This document shows positions 32,857 to 42,211 of a stretch of DNA of 64,000 nucleotides, piece by piece; positions within the stretch are counted from its first letter, which is position 1; every line of letters starts with the position of its first letter. The notes below the pieces were generated by a model, which saw only the letters and a list, made by a program, of their open reading frames with translations, ran no database searches and had not been told where the DNA came from. The stretch lies in contig JADLCY010000004.1 in assembly GCA_020846935.1 (NCBI GenBank), positions 1 through 64,000 on the forward strand, in the 5' to 3' direction. Source of the DNA: Gemmatimonadaceae bacterium. GTDB lineage: Bacteria > Gemmatimonadota > Gemmatimonadetes > Gemmatimonadales > Gemmatimonadaceae. The position numbers and the translations under genes are program-made.

Positions 32857-33299
32857 AGAGGGAGGTCGTGAAGACGAGGAATATACCGGAGCTGGCCCGG
32901 CGTCCGTCCCCTACCCGGTGCGGTCCGGCACGGTTCCCGCAACTGCGCCCTGAGGCGGACGGGAGCGATCGATGCGTATCCGTCACGCAACAGGTCGGCG
33001 ACCACGTCCCAGTCGGGGGACTCCTCCAGATGGACACCGATCCAGCCCGACGGCCCCACATGGGGTGCTACAAAGAACCGCGCCGCGTCTGACGCGATCA
33101 GCAACTGCTGGTTGGTGGCCGTGCACTTGATCCATGCCGAATGCCGGCCGCCGCCGTGGTGATTGCCGGAATGCGCGTACATGGCAAACAGTTTGTTGCG
33201 CACGCGGAACGTCGGCTCGCCCCATGCTTCGACCTCATGAGCTTCGGGGAGCGCGAGGGCCAGCTTGCGAAGTCGCGCCAGCGGTCGAGGAATGGGCAT
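32853..33299 (-). CDS. MmcQ/YjbR-family DNA-binding-like protein
   Basis: 148 residues: RKLALALPEAHEVEAWGEPTFRVRNKLFAMYA, then WIKCTATNQQLLIASDAARFFVAPHVGPSGWIGVHL. This is the YjbR (DUF419) fold of a small beta-sheet with two helices, seen in standalone proteins with suspected nucleic-acid binding. Its stop overlaps the DUF3108 start, and it is the first gene of that two-gene operon. Confidence 0.85.
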   Translation of the reverse strand: MPIPRPLARLRKLALALPEAHEVEAWGEPTFRVRNKLFAMYAHSGNHHGGGRHSAWIKCTATNQQLLIASDAARFFVAPHVGPSGWIGVHLEESPDWDVVADLLRDGYASIAPVRLRAQLREPCRTAPGRGRTPGQLRYIPRLHDLPL

Positions 33300-33627
33300 T
33301 GGCCGCGGGGTTGCGGTCGTCCATCAGGGAAACTCACGAGCGCCGCTGACCGCGCGCTGCGCGTGACTCGACTTTCCCGCGGGGGAGTACTCAAGCAATC
33401 GGCATCCCGACTCCCAGCGCTCCGGGGACGAGTGGCGGCGCATCGACATCGGCGAATCCTCGATGTGCCAGGTCGGGCCGCAGCCTCCGGGAGAAAGTAC
33501 CCGCAGCAGAGTCACGCCGCTGAGCAGGCCCGTTCACGCGCTCGTCCGCACGAGGACCGACGATCGTCGATTGCCTCGCGCCGTCCGTGGTGCCAGCTTG
33601 GCCCGCCCCCCGTCCCTGCAGGAATTC
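33300..33627. other. divergent intergenic region
   Basis: About 330 bases with no supported gene. The frame of the downstream hydrolase stays open from 33463 but the translation before 33628 is Arg/Pro-rich and unlike coding sequence. A run with several GC-rich hairpins is visible (gccgctgaccgcgcgctgcgcg) but no clear terminator, promoter or tRNA. Confidence 0.35.
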
Positions 33628-34557
33628 GTGGCCCATTCCACCACCCGCCTCCCCGTCTCCACGCTCGCCAGCGGTTTCGAGCTTGGTCTCACGATCCATG
33701 ACGTGACCAGCGGCCGGCCCGGACCGCGCGTCGGGATCTCGGCGATGATCCACGGCGACGAACTCGATGGCTGGCTCATCATCCGCGAGTTCCTGCGCGC
33801 GATGGATGAAGGTTTGCTGCGCGGCTCGCTCCGCCTGCTCCCGGTCGCCAACCCGCTCGGCATGGAGGCGATCGCGCGCAACACGCCGACTGACACGCTG
33901 GACATGAACCGGCTCTTTCCCGGGGCTCCGGACGGATGGCTCTCCGAGCAGCTCGCGCATGTGATCACCACCGGTTTCCTCGACACGATCGACGTGCTGA
34001 TCGACATCCACGCCGGCGGCACGTTTCCGTGGGTCGACTACTGCTACGTCGGCAACGACCTCGAACTCTCGCGTGCCTTCCTTCCGGCCGTGCTGTACCG
34101 ACCGTCGTCGTGGTATCCGGGCACGAGCGCCTCGCACGCCATCGCGCGCGGCATCCCCACCACGGTGATCGAGATCGGCGGTGGCTATCGCGATCAGGCC
34201 GGCCACATCGCCAATGGATTGCGCGGCCTGCGCAACATGCTGCGACATCTCGGGGTCATGGCCGGCGACGTGGAACATCGCCCGCGCCAGCTGCTGCTCA
34301 CTGAGATGAAGGTGATGCGACCGCAGCAGGGCGGGGTGTGCGTGCCGCGCGGGCGGCTCGTGCCGGGCGAGTGGCTGGAGGCGGGCCACGTGCTCGCCGA
34401 CATCGTGTCGCCCTACACGTTCGACGTGCTGGAGACGATGGTCGCGCCCTGGCAGCGCAATGTGGTCGTGCTCACGCGCAACTATGCGACGCGCATCCAC
34501 CCCGGTGACTATGGCTTCATGATCGGCAACGGCGACTCGGCGACGTGGCTCGACTGA
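33628..34557 (+). CDS. aspartoacylase/succinylglutamate desuccinylase (AstE/AspA) family hydrolase
   Basis: 309 residues from GTG 33628 (AGGA 5 bases before). Zinc site: ISAMIHGDELDGWL (His and Glu, ~42-45) and DVLIDIHAGG (third ligand His ~130), with NRLFPGAP, VIEIGGGYRD, and the C-terminal VVLTRNYATRIHPGDYGFMIG. These carboxypeptidase-like enzymes remove acyl groups from N-acyl amino acids or act as amidases. Substrate unknown. Its last bases overlap the next gene's start by 13 bases, so they are co-transcribed. Confidence 0.85.
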   Translation: MAHSTTRLPVSTLASGFELGLTIHDVTSGRPGPRVGISAMIHGDELDGWLIIREFLRAMDEGLLRGSLRLLPVANPLGMEAIARNTPTDTLDMNRLFPGAPDGWLSEQLAHVITTGFLDTIDVLIDIHAGGTFPWVDYCYVGNDLELSRAFLPAVLYRPSSWYPGTSASHAIARGIPTTVIEIGGGYRDQAGHIANGLRGLRNMLRHLGVMAGDVEHRPRQLLLTEMKVMRPQQGGVCVPRGRLVPGEWLEAGHVLADIVSPYTFDVLETMVAPWQRNVVVLTRNYATRIHPGDYGFMIGNGDSATWLD

Positions 34558-35288
34558 AGGCCTGCATCTGCCTGTGGGTCGCGGTGGTTCTCACCGCGCC
34601 ACGCACACTGCCAGCTCAACGCGAGTCACTGCCGGCCGACTCGGTGGCCATCGACGTGGACGTGCGCCCTTCGCAGTCCCTCGTGAGCGCCCGCTACTGG
34701 TTCGCGCGGCCGGTGCGTGCCCTCGACCTGGTCCATCTCACCAACTCCTGCACGTCGATCCGTGACCTGCGAGCCACGCGCAACGGCCTCGTTGCCGGAC
34801 TCACGAGCGACACCACGCGTCCCTGGGTCGTGTGGCACGATACGTCCGAGGTGGCCGACGCCGAGGGGTCGTTGACGTATGCGTTCACCTATCGGGTCGA
34901 CCACGGTCCCGCGGCGCGTCTGGCGCTGCCGATGGTCCTGCCTGACCGGCCGCTCGACGCACGGAACGCGCCGGTCACTCCCAAGGTGCGGCTGTCGGTC
35001 CGCATCGAGGGCGAGCCGTCCAATGCGCCCGAGTTCCCGCGGTTCGTACGAGAGCCGGACGGCCGTTGGTCCGCGGCCCTGATCGCCGTGCCGGCCACCA
35101 TCGTCGTGCGCGGCGCATTGCGCGAGGACCAGACGCCCTGTGACGACGCCATCCGCATGGAGGGCAGCAACGGCGGGTTTGTGACGCGATTGTCAGCGTT
35201 CATCGGAACGCTCGCGCTCTGGATACCGCTCTACTTCTGGTGGGCCACGCGCAAGCGACGCGGCGACAACGAGCCGGAGACCGCATGA
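34545..35288 (+). CDS. exported membrane-tethered protein of unknown function
   Basis: 247 residues, GTG at 34545. Signal peptide (CICLWVAVVLTAPRTLPAQ), an extracytoplasmic beta-rich domain, then one transmembrane helix at ~215-235 (RLSAFIGTLALWIPLYFWW) and a basic tail RKRRGD. Contains a paired Cys region (LTNSCTSIRDL, PCDDAIR). It sits between a hydrolase and a sodium:solute symporter with overlapping ends (ATGA at 35285-35288), so it may serve that transport unit. Family not recognised. Confidence 0.7.
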   Translation: MARLKACICLWVAVVLTAPRTLPAQRESLPADSVAIDVDVRPSQSLVSARYWFARPVRALDLVHLTNSCTSIRDLRATRNGLVAGLTSDTTRPWVVWHDTSEVADAEGSLTYAFTYRVDHGPAARLALPMVLPDRPLDARNAPVTPKVRLSVRIEGEPSNAPEFPRFVREPDGRWSAALIAVPATIVVRGALREDQTPCDDAIRMEGSNGGFVTRLSAFIGTLALWIPLYFWWATRKRRGDNEPETA

Positions 35289-36709
35289 GCGCCACCACGT
35301 TCTTCGCCGCGGTCACGGCGTACATCGTCCTCGTGTGCGGCATCGGGCTCTGGAGCTTTCGCCGCGCCAGTTCCTCCGAGGGGTTCCTTGTCGCGGGCCG
35401 GAGCCTCGGTCCGATCCTCGGAGGTGCGACGCTCATGGCGAACCAGGTGAGCGCGGGCGCCACGATCGGCATGGTGGGATTCCACTACTTCTCGGGCATC
35501 AGCTACGCGTGGACGTGGCCACTCGTCTGGCTGGGCTGGCTCGTCGCAGCGGTGTTCGTGGCCCCAAAGATCCGAAACATCAAGGGCCTCACGCTCCCTG
35601 ACTACTTTGCCGCGCGCTACGACAGCCCGGCCGCCCGAGCCGTCGCGGCCGTCTTCATCCTCATCGCCTACACGGTGATGCTGTCTGCGCAGTATCAGGC
35701 AGGCGGCCTGCTCTTTCAGCTCGTGGGCGGGCTGCCCTATGGACAGGCGCTCCTCCTCGTGGCGGGAATCACCACCGTCTATACGGTGCTGGGCGGCATG
35801 TACGGCAACGCCCACGTCGGGTTGCTCAAGGCGGCGCTGCTCCTCGGCGCGTACGCGCTCGCGGTGCCGTTCCTGTGGCAGCACGTGGGCGGCGCCGAGA
35901 GCATCGGGAATGCGCTCCACGCGCTCGATCCGCGACTCACCGGCAACTGGTTCGGTTGGCGCCAACTGTTCGCGATCTCGTTCGCCATCGGACTCGGCAT
36001 TGCCGCGGCTCCGTATGAGATCTCCGCGATCTACGCGATGCAGAGCCGTCGAGCGGCGCGACTGGCGATTGGATGGTCGTTCGTGTTTCAGGGGTGCATC
36101 GGCGTCGGCATCCTGCTCTTTGGCCTCGCGACCCGCGTCGCCGTACCCCAGCTACCCAACCCGGACCTGGGCACGCCCATCCTCGGGATGTCGCTGCTTC
36201 CGGGCTGGATAGGCATGTTGGTTCTCCTCGCCGCGGTCGTGACACTGACGCGAACCGGGGGCGCGATTCTGCTGACCGCGGCGTCCGCGGTGTCCCACGA
36301 CCTCTACGGCAAGCTGCTGCGGCCAGATGCCGACGACAGGACCCGGGTATTCGTGGGGCGGCTCGCGGTGGTGGTCTTCAGCGCGATTCCAGTCGTGCTC
36401 GCCTGGCGACCGTTCGACCTCGTGAACTTCATCGTCATCTATGCGGCCAAACTCACGGTGTCGTTCCTGTTCGTGCCGGTGGTGCTGGGCCTGCATTGGC
36501 GCGGTGGGACGCGGGCCGGCGCGTTGGCATCCATGATCGGTGGGCTGAGCACCTGTCTCCTGGCCAGCGTCGTGGGTCGCCCGTACTTCTTCGGGTTCGA
36601 TCCGGCCGAGGCAGGCGTGTTGGTGAGCGCGGTCGCATTCATTGGGGTCAGCGCCCTCACCCGTCCCGTCGCCGCGGACCGGCTCCGCGTCTTCTTTCCG
36701 TCGGGGTGA
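35285..36709 (+). CDS. sodium:solute symporter family protein
   Basis: 474 residues, 12-13 hydrophobic helices. Matches the SSS fold: FFAAVTAYIVLVCGIGLWSFRRASSSEGFLVAGRSLGP, VSAGATIGMVGFHYFSG, KGLTLPDYFAARYDSPAARAVAA, LSAQYQAGGLLFQLVGG, LGGMYGNAHVGLLKAAL and LTRTGGAILLTAASAVSHDLYG. These use the sodium gradient to import organic acids, sugars or amino acids; substrate unclear. Starts in ATGA overlap with the previous gene. Confidence 0.9.
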   Translation: MSATTFFAAVTAYIVLVCGIGLWSFRRASSSEGFLVAGRSLGPILGGATLMANQVSAGATIGMVGFHYFSGISYAWTWPLVWLGWLVAAVFVAPKIRNIKGLTLPDYFAARYDSPAARAVAAVFILIAYTVMLSAQYQAGGLLFQLVGGLPYGQALLLVAGITTVYTVLGGMYGNAHVGLLKAALLLGAYALAVPFLWQHVGGAESIGNALHALDPRLTGNWFGWRQLFAISFAIGLGIAAAPYEISAIYAMQSRRAARLAIGWSFVFQGCIGVGILLFGLATRVAVPQLPNPDLGTPILGMSLLPGWIGMLVLLAAVVTLTRTGGAILLTAASAVSHDLYGKLLRPDADDRTRVFVGRLAVVVFSAIPVVLAWRPFDLVNFIVIYAAKLTVSFLFVPVVLGLHWRGGTRAGALASMIGGLSTCLLASVVGRPYFFGFDPAEAGVLVSAVAFIGVSALTRPVAADRLRVFFPSG

Positions 36710-36760
36710 GTTGCGGCGGTAGCCTCTGGCTGGCATGATGGTCGCACACCGGAGGTACCG

Positions 36761-37624
36761 ATGCAGACCTCGCCTGCTGCGCCACCCACCGAAACCCGCA
36801 AGCCGCGCGACGACGAGATCGATATCCACGGGCTCACCCACGTGGGCAAAGTGCGCGACGACAACCAGGATCACTTCCTGATCTGCTCGCTGCGCAAGCA
36901 CCTCGACGTGCACAGCACGAGCCTGCCGGCCGATGAGCTGGCGGGCGTGAAGACGGACCGACTGGCCTTCATTGCGATGGTGGCGGATGGCGTGGGTGGT
37001 GGGGTTGGCGGCGAGGAAGCGAGTCGCTTCGCATTGCGCGCCGTGTCCGAGTACGTCACGCAGAGCGCGCACTGCTACTACACGGCCGATGCATCCGACG
37101 ACGAGGCGTTCCGGGAGACGCTCGAGGAGGCGGCCACGCGCGTGCACGAGGCGTTGCAACGTGCGTCCGAGGGGCGCACGCGGGCGACGACGCTCAGCCT
37201 CCTGCTCGGCGTGTGGCCGCGCCTGTACCTGCTGCAGGTGGGCGACAGTCGCTACTACCTGTGGCGGGACCGGCGGCTCACCCAGGTGTCGCGGGATCAG
37301 ACGATCGCGCAGGACCTGATCGATGCCGGTGTATTGCGTCGCGGCGACCGGCTCGGCCGACTGGCGAACACGCTGTCGAGCGCGATCGGCGGGCCGACGT
37401 CGCGGCCCGAAGTGACGGCCGTGGAGAACTCCTGGGGATGCGTGCATCTGCTGTGCAGCGACGGGCTCACGAAACACGTGAGCGACGAGCGCATTGCCGA
37501 GGTGCTCTCGACGATGACGTCGGCCCGCCAGGCGTGCGAGCAGCTGCTCGCCGAGGCGTTAGGCGCCGGCGGCACGGACAACATCACGATTCTCGTGGGT
37601 CGGACGCTGCGGCATGGCGCGTGA
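36761..37624 (+). CDS. PP2C-type protein phosphatase
   Basis: 287 residues. Motifs: THVGKVRDDNQDHFLI (metal-binding Asp), VADGVGGGVGGEEASRFAL, RATTLSLLLGVWPRLYLLQVGDSRYYLWRDRRL, LTQVSRDQTIAQDLIDAGV, VHLLCSDGLTKHV and LGAGGTDNITILVGR (final Asp). Mn/Mg-dependent serine/threonine phosphatase of the signalling type, cytosolic. Its stop overlaps the next gene start by about 11 bases. TTA leucine codon within a CGTTAGGC word at 37557. Confidence 0.92.
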   Translation: MQTSPAAPPTETRKPRDDEIDIHGLTHVGKVRDDNQDHFLICSLRKHLDVHSTSLPADELAGVKTDRLAFIAMVADGVGGGVGGEEASRFALRAVSEYVTQSAHCYYTADASDDEAFRETLEEAATRVHEALQRASEGRTRATTLSLLLGVWPRLYLLQVGDSRYYLWRDRRLTQVSRDQTIAQDLIDAGVLRRGDRLGRLANTLSSAIGGPTSRPEVTAVENSWGCVHLLCSDGLTKHVSDERIAEVLSTMTSARQACEQLLAEALGAGGTDNITILVGRTLRHGA

Positions 37625-39248
37625 GCCCCACGTGTCGGACCCCACGCGGCGGTCGTTCGTCGCCGCAGGGACGGTGGCACTCGCCAACGTGGCGATCGCC
37701 CGGCGCATGCCGGTGCAGGCGCCCACGTACGACCTCGTGGTACGCGGCGGGACGGTGTTTGACGGCACCGCGAGCGCTGGTCGCGAACTCGACGTCGCGA
37801 CGCGTGACGGTCGCATGGCCGCGATTGGCCCAGGCCTTCCCGGCCGCGGCCGCGACGAGATCGATGCTCGGGGTCGCGCGGTCGCGCCGGGCTTCATCGA
37901 CATCCATTCCCACGGTGATGGCTCGCTCGACGACGACCCGCGCGCGGAGTCGGTGATCCGACAGGGCATCACCACGATCATCGTGGGGCAGGACGGGTCG
38001 TCGCGTGGCGAGGATCCTGGCCAGCTGCGCCCCTGGCGCGAGCGGCTCGAACGCTCCAGGGTGGCGGTGAACGTTGCCACGATGATCGGGCTGGGATCGG
38101 TGCGCGGCGCCGTCGTCGGTGACGTCGATCGACCGGCCTCACCAACCGAGCTGCAGCGCATGGTGCGGATGGTGACTAGCGCCGTGGAGCAGGGAGCGTG
38201 CGGCGCGTCGTCGGGCCTCGAGTACACGCCCGGCGCGTTCGCGGGCCGCGAGGAACTGATCGCGCTCTGTCGTCCGCTCGCGGCCCGGCGGCTGGTCTAC
38301 GCGACGCACATGCGCAACGAAGACGATCAGCTGCTGGACTCGATCGATGAGTCGATCGCGGTCGCGGTGGGCGCGGGGTGCGGGCTCCAGGTGTCGCACC
38401 TCAAGACGCAGGGGCCGCGGAACTGGTCGCGGCTCGGCGATGCGTTTGCGCGTATCGAACGCGCGCGGTCCACCGGGCTCGACGTGGCGTTCGATCGTTA
38501 CCCCTACATCGCCTACCAGACGGGCCTCACGAACATCTTCCCGGTTTGGAGTCGCGACGGGGGAACTAACGCGTTCCTCGCGCGCCTCGACGATCCATCG
38601 GTGCGCGATCGCATTCGCGCCGAGGCGCTCGCAAAGGTCGACCTCATCGGTGGCTGGGATCATGTGATGGTCGCTTCGGCGCGCGCCGTCGAGGATCGCG
38701 CGGCCGAGGGCAAGCGCCTGGGGGCGTATGCCGCATCGCTTGGCGCCGATCCGTATGCCACCGCGGTCGCGATGCTCAGGCGCAATCGTGCGAGCGTGGG
38801 CATGGTGGGCTTTGCGATGAGCGAGGAGAACCTCGATCGCATTCTCGCGCATCCGGCCGGCATGGTGTGCAGCGACGGTGGAGCGTATGCGATCGAGGGG
38901 CCGACACGACGCGGGAGTCCGCATCCGCGCGGTGGTGGTTCGTTCCCCCGCGTCCTTGGGCGCTACGTCCGCGAGCGCAAGGCGCTCACGCTCGAGCAGG
39001 CGATCCACAAGATGACAGCGTTTCCCGCGTCGCGGGTCCGGCTCTCCGACCGCGGTCGACTGGCGGTGGGACACGCAGCCGACCTCGTGGTGTTCGATCC
39101 GGGTCGCGTCGCCGACACGGCGACCTATGAGCAGCCGTTCCAGTATCCGGTGGGCATATCCCTCGTCGTCGTGAACGGCCAGGTGGCCCTGCGAGATGGT
39201 GAGCGCATCGGTGCGCACGCCGGTCGTCCACTGTCCGCTTCGTCCTGA
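37614..39248 (+). CDS. N-acyl-D-amino-acid deacylase-type amidohydrolase
   Basis: 544 residues. N-terminus DPTRRSFVAAGTVALANVAIARR looks like a Tat-type leader (RRSFVA). Fold marks: YDLVVRGGTVFDGT, GFIDIHSHGDGSL (metal His-x-His), TTIIVGQDGSSRGE, YATHMRNEDDQLLDS, LQVSHLKTQGPRN, FAMSEENLDRILAHPAGMVCSDGGAYA and PHPRGGGSFPRVLGRYV. A second, diverged member of the family seen at 13379. Probable exported deacylase; the exact substrate is unknown. Confidence 0.88.
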   Translation: MAREPHVSDPTRRSFVAAGTVALANVAIARRMPVQAPTYDLVVRGGTVFDGTASAGRELDVATRDGRMAAIGPGLPGRGRDEIDARGRAVAPGFIDIHSHGDGSLDDDPRAESVIRQGITTIIVGQDGSSRGEDPGQLRPWRERLERSRVAVNVATMIGLGSVRGAVVGDVDRPASPTELQRMVRMVTSAVEQGACGASSGLEYTPGAFAGREELIALCRPLAARRLVYATHMRNEDDQLLDSIDESIAVAVGAGCGLQVSHLKTQGPRNWSRLGDAFARIERARSTGLDVAFDRYPYIAYQTGLTNIFPVWSRDGGTNAFLARLDDPSVRDRIRAEALAKVDLIGGWDHVMVASARAVEDRAAEGKRLGAYAASLGADPYATAVAMLRRNRASVGMVGFAMSEENLDRILAHPAGMVCSDGGAYAIEGPTRRGSPHPRGGGSFPRVLGRYVRERKALTLEQAIHKMTAFPASRVRLSDRGRLAVGHAADLVVFDPGRVADTATYEQPFQYPVGISLVVVNGQVALRDGERIGAHAGRPLSASS

Positions 39249-39259
39249 CTCCCAGCCAG

Positions 39260-42211
39260 ATGCTCCTGCATCTTCCACGTCCCGCCGCCTCAGGCGCGCT
39301 CCTCGCCGCCCTCGCCCTCACGCCTGCCGCGCCGGCGCCGGGGCAGGCGCCAGCGGTCATCGATGTCACGGTCACGGAGGGCACGTCGATGTCGGTGGCC
39401 GCATCGCGCGACGGGCGCCAGCTCGCCATCGACCTGCAGGGGAGCATTTGGGTCATGCCGAGCAGCGGTGGGCGCGCGCAGCGCGTCACCGACGAGTACA
39501 ACGATGCGAGGCAGCCCACGTGGTCGCCGGATGGCCGCGTGATCGCCTTTCAGGGATATCGCGACGGTGGCTATGACATCTGGGCCGTCGACGCGGACGG
39601 GACGCACCTCAGGCAGCTCACGTCGGGACCCTTCGACGATCGTGAACCCACCTGGTCCGCCGACGGCCGTTTCGTCGCGTTTGCCTCGGACCGCGGCGGT
39701 TCCTACGACATCTGGCTGCTCACGGTGGCCACCGGCGCCCTGCGTCAGGTGACGCGTGACCCCGGCGAGGACTACATGCCCACCTTTTCGCCCGAGGCTG
39801 ACGAGATCGCGTTCGTGAGCACGCGGCAAGGAGCGCCAGCGGTCTATGCCGTGCAGGTGTCGACGGGCGCCGAGCGGAGGCTCACGACGACGAGCGGGCG
39901 ATACGACGCCCCGTCGTGGGGCCCCGGCGGCGAGATCGTCGTTCACAACACCGCGCAGGGCGCGAGCCGATTCGAGCACAACGGCAAGCCGATCACCGCG
40001 GACGAAAACGTGTTCGCGTTCCGCGCGGGCTGGCTGTCGCCCGGCGAGATCGTGTACGTCGCGGATGGCCACATCCGGCGACGCTCGATTGCCAGCGGTG
40101 TGTCGGCGACGATCGACTTCTCGGCCACGCTGCAGGTCAGGAGGGCGGCGCTCACGCCGCGCCGGCGGGACACGCAATCCCGGGTGCCCCGCCGCGCGCT
40201 CGGTGTGGTGGCTCCTGTCGTCTCGCCCGACGGGCGCCAGGTGGCCTTTGCCGCGTTAGGCAACCTGTACCTCATGCCCGTGGGCGGCGCGCCGCGCAAA
40301 CTCACCGACGACCCATGGCTGGACACCGAACCCGCGTGGTCACCCGACGGTCGGTATCTCGCCTGGTCGTCCGATCGCGGCCGTGGGACGCTGCTCGACC
40401 TGTGGGTGTACGACACGCAGACCGGGACGTCGCGACAGCTCACCCGGGAGGGCACCTCGGCGATGGGTGCGGCGTGGTCGCCGGACGGCACGCGCATCGC
40501 CTTCCTCGACGTCGACGGGATCTGGCGCCGGGCCAACGTGTCCGTGGTGGACGTTGCGACAGGCACCGTGACGCAGATCCACCCCTCGCTCTTCGGGCCC
40601 GGCGCGCCCACCTGGTCACCGGACGGCCGTCGCGTGCTGGTCGCCGCACTCGTGGCGTATTCGACGCGCTTTCGCGAGGGCACCAATCAGCTGCTCTCCA
40701 TTCCGGTCGATGGTGGGCAACCGACCGTGTACACGCCGGTGGAGCACCTCTCCATCGACTCGCGTGTGGGTGCGGGACCGGCGTGGTCGCCCGATGGGCG
40801 CCGCGTCGCACTCATCTATGAAGGGGTGCTCGCCGTGGTCCCGGTGGACGCCAGCGGTCGTCCCGTGGGACCGCCGCGTCGCCTGACCAACGAGATTGCG
40901 CACGCGCCATCATGGACCGGTGATTCGCGATCGATCCTGTATCAGTCCAACGAGCGCCTGCGCCTGCTCGACGTGGAGACCGGCGCGGTGCGGGACGTGC
41001 CCGTCGCGTTGAGCTATGCGCCGTCGATCCCGACCGGCCAGGTCCTGGTGCATGCGGGCCGGCTGATCGATGGCCGCAGCGACCGCGTACGCACCGACGT
41101 CGACGTGCTGATCCGCGGCAACCGGATCGAGCGCGTGGTGCCGCATGCAACGCATCCGGCCGGTGTGCGCGTCGTCGATGCCTCCGGGCTCACGGTCATG
41201 CCGGGACTCATCGAGTACCACACGCATCTGCAGAAGGACCTCGGCGAAGCGTCGTACCGGGCTTACCTCGCCTTTGGCGTCACCACGGTGCGAAGCCCCG
41301 GGAGCACGCCCTATGAAGCCGTGGAAGACCGCGAAGCCGTGGATGCCGGTGTGCGGCCTGGTCCTCGGCTCTTTGTGACCGGCTACCTCATGGAATGGAA
41401 CCGCGTCTACTACAAGATGGCGGTGGCCGTGTCGAGCCATGCGCACCTCGATCTGGAGCTTGCGCGTGCGAAGGTGCTCGAATTCGACATGCTCAAGAGC
41501 TACGTCCGGATGCCCGACCTGCAGCAGAAGCGCATCATCGAGTTTGCGCACCGGATGGGCGTGCCCGTCTCGTCACACGAGGTATTCCCCTCGACCCTGT
41601 CCGGCATCGACGCGACCGAGCACACGACCGGCACGAGTCGTCGCGGGTACTCACCCAAGGCCGCGACGCTGCAACGTTCGTACGCCGACGTGGCTCAGCT
41701 CTTCGCCGCATCGGGAGTGCCACTCACGCCGACGCTCGCCCTCAGCGGCGGCGGTCTGCGACGCCTCCTGGAACGCGACACCACGCTGCGGCACGACTCG
41801 CGCTTTCGCCTGTACCCGGAGTGGCTGCAGGCGCAGCTCGCGGCCGGCGGGGCAGGCGGGGCGCCACCGGGCGCCGTGGACGCCAACGCCGGCGGGCGCA
41901 TGGTGATGGGGCTCATGCGGGCCGGAACGCGCATCGTGGCCGGCACCGACACACCGAACGCGGCGACGCTGCACGGCGAGCTGTTCACGTACGTCCTGGC
42001 CGGCATGACGCCGTTCGAGGCGCTGAAGACCGCGACGGTCAACGGCGCCGCGCTGCTCGGGCTGGACGCAGGAACCATCGAAGCAGGTAGACTCGCCGAC
42101 CTCGCCATCGTGAACGGCAACCCATTAGAGGACATCTCGGCGACGACGCGCGTGCGGTATACCATCGCCAACGGTCGCGTGTTTTCCGTCGATGATCTCG
42201 TGAAGCCATGA
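39260..42211 (+). CDS. TolB/PD40 propeller-amidohydrolase fusion, exported
   Basis: 983 residues with a signal peptide (PAASGALLAALALTPAAPAPGQA). Residues ~60-600 are repeated PD40 blades (TWSPDGRVIAFQG, TWSADGRFVAFAS, AWSPDGTRIAFLD, AWSPDGRRVALI). Residues ~600-980 form an amidohydrolase: VLVHAGRLIDGRSDR, LTVMPGLIEYHTHLQ, VTTVRSPGSTP, IVAGTDTPNAATLHGEL, LLGLDAGTIEAGRLADLAIV. This fusion recurs in secreted proteins that may process imides or dipeptides; substrate unknown. Its stop overlaps the sulfatase ATG (ATGA). Confidence 0.9.
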   Translation: MLLHLPRPAASGALLAALALTPAAPAPGQAPAVIDVTVTEGTSMSVAASRDGRQLAIDLQGSIWVMPSSGGRAQRVTDEYNDARQPTWSPDGRVIAFQGYRDGGYDIWAVDADGTHLRQLTSGPFDDREPTWSADGRFVAFASDRGGSYDIWLLTVATGALRQVTRDPGEDYMPTFSPEADEIAFVSTRQGAPAVYAVQVSTGAERRLTTTSGRYDAPSWGPGGEIVVHNTAQGASRFEHNGKPITADENVFAFRAGWLSPGEIVYVADGHIRRRSIASGVSATIDFSATLQVRRAALTPRRRDTQSRVPRRALGVVAPVVSPDGRQVAFAALGNLYLMPVGGAPRKLTDDPWLDTEPAWSPDGRYLAWSSDRGRGTLLDLWVYDTQTGTSRQLTREGTSAMGAAWSPDGTRIAFLDVDGIWRRANVSVVDVATGTVTQIHPSLFGPGAPTWSPDGRRVLVAALVAYSTRFREGTNQLLSIPVDGGQPTVYTPVEHLSIDSRVGAGPAWSPDGRRVALIYEGVLAVVPVDASGRPVGPPRRLTNEIAHAPSWTGDSRSILYQSNERLRLLDVETGAVRDVPVALSYAPSIPTGQVLVHAGRLIDGRSDRVRTDVDVLIRGNRIERVVPHATHPAGVRVVDASGLTVMPGLIEYHTHLQKDLGEASYRAYLAFGVTTVRSPGSTPYEAVEDREAVDAGVRPGPRLFVTGYLMEWNRVYYKMAVAVSSHAHLDLELARAKVLEFDMLKSYVRMPDLQQKRIIEFAHRMGVPVSSHEVFPSTLSGIDATEHTTGTSRRGYSPKAATLQRSYADVAQLFAASGVPLTPTLALSGGGLRRLLERDTTLRHDSRFRLYPEWLQAQLAAGGAGGAPPGAVDANAGGRMVMGLMRAGTRIVAGTDTPNAATLHGELFTYVLAGMTPFEALKTATVNGAALLGLDAGTIEAGRLADLAIVNGNPLEDISATTRVRYTIANGRVFSVDDLVKP

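Noticed and set aside
33350-33500. Possible tRNA in a GC-rich intergenic stretch
   Set aside because: No acceptor-T-arm pattern or anticodon loop fits; several short hairpins only.
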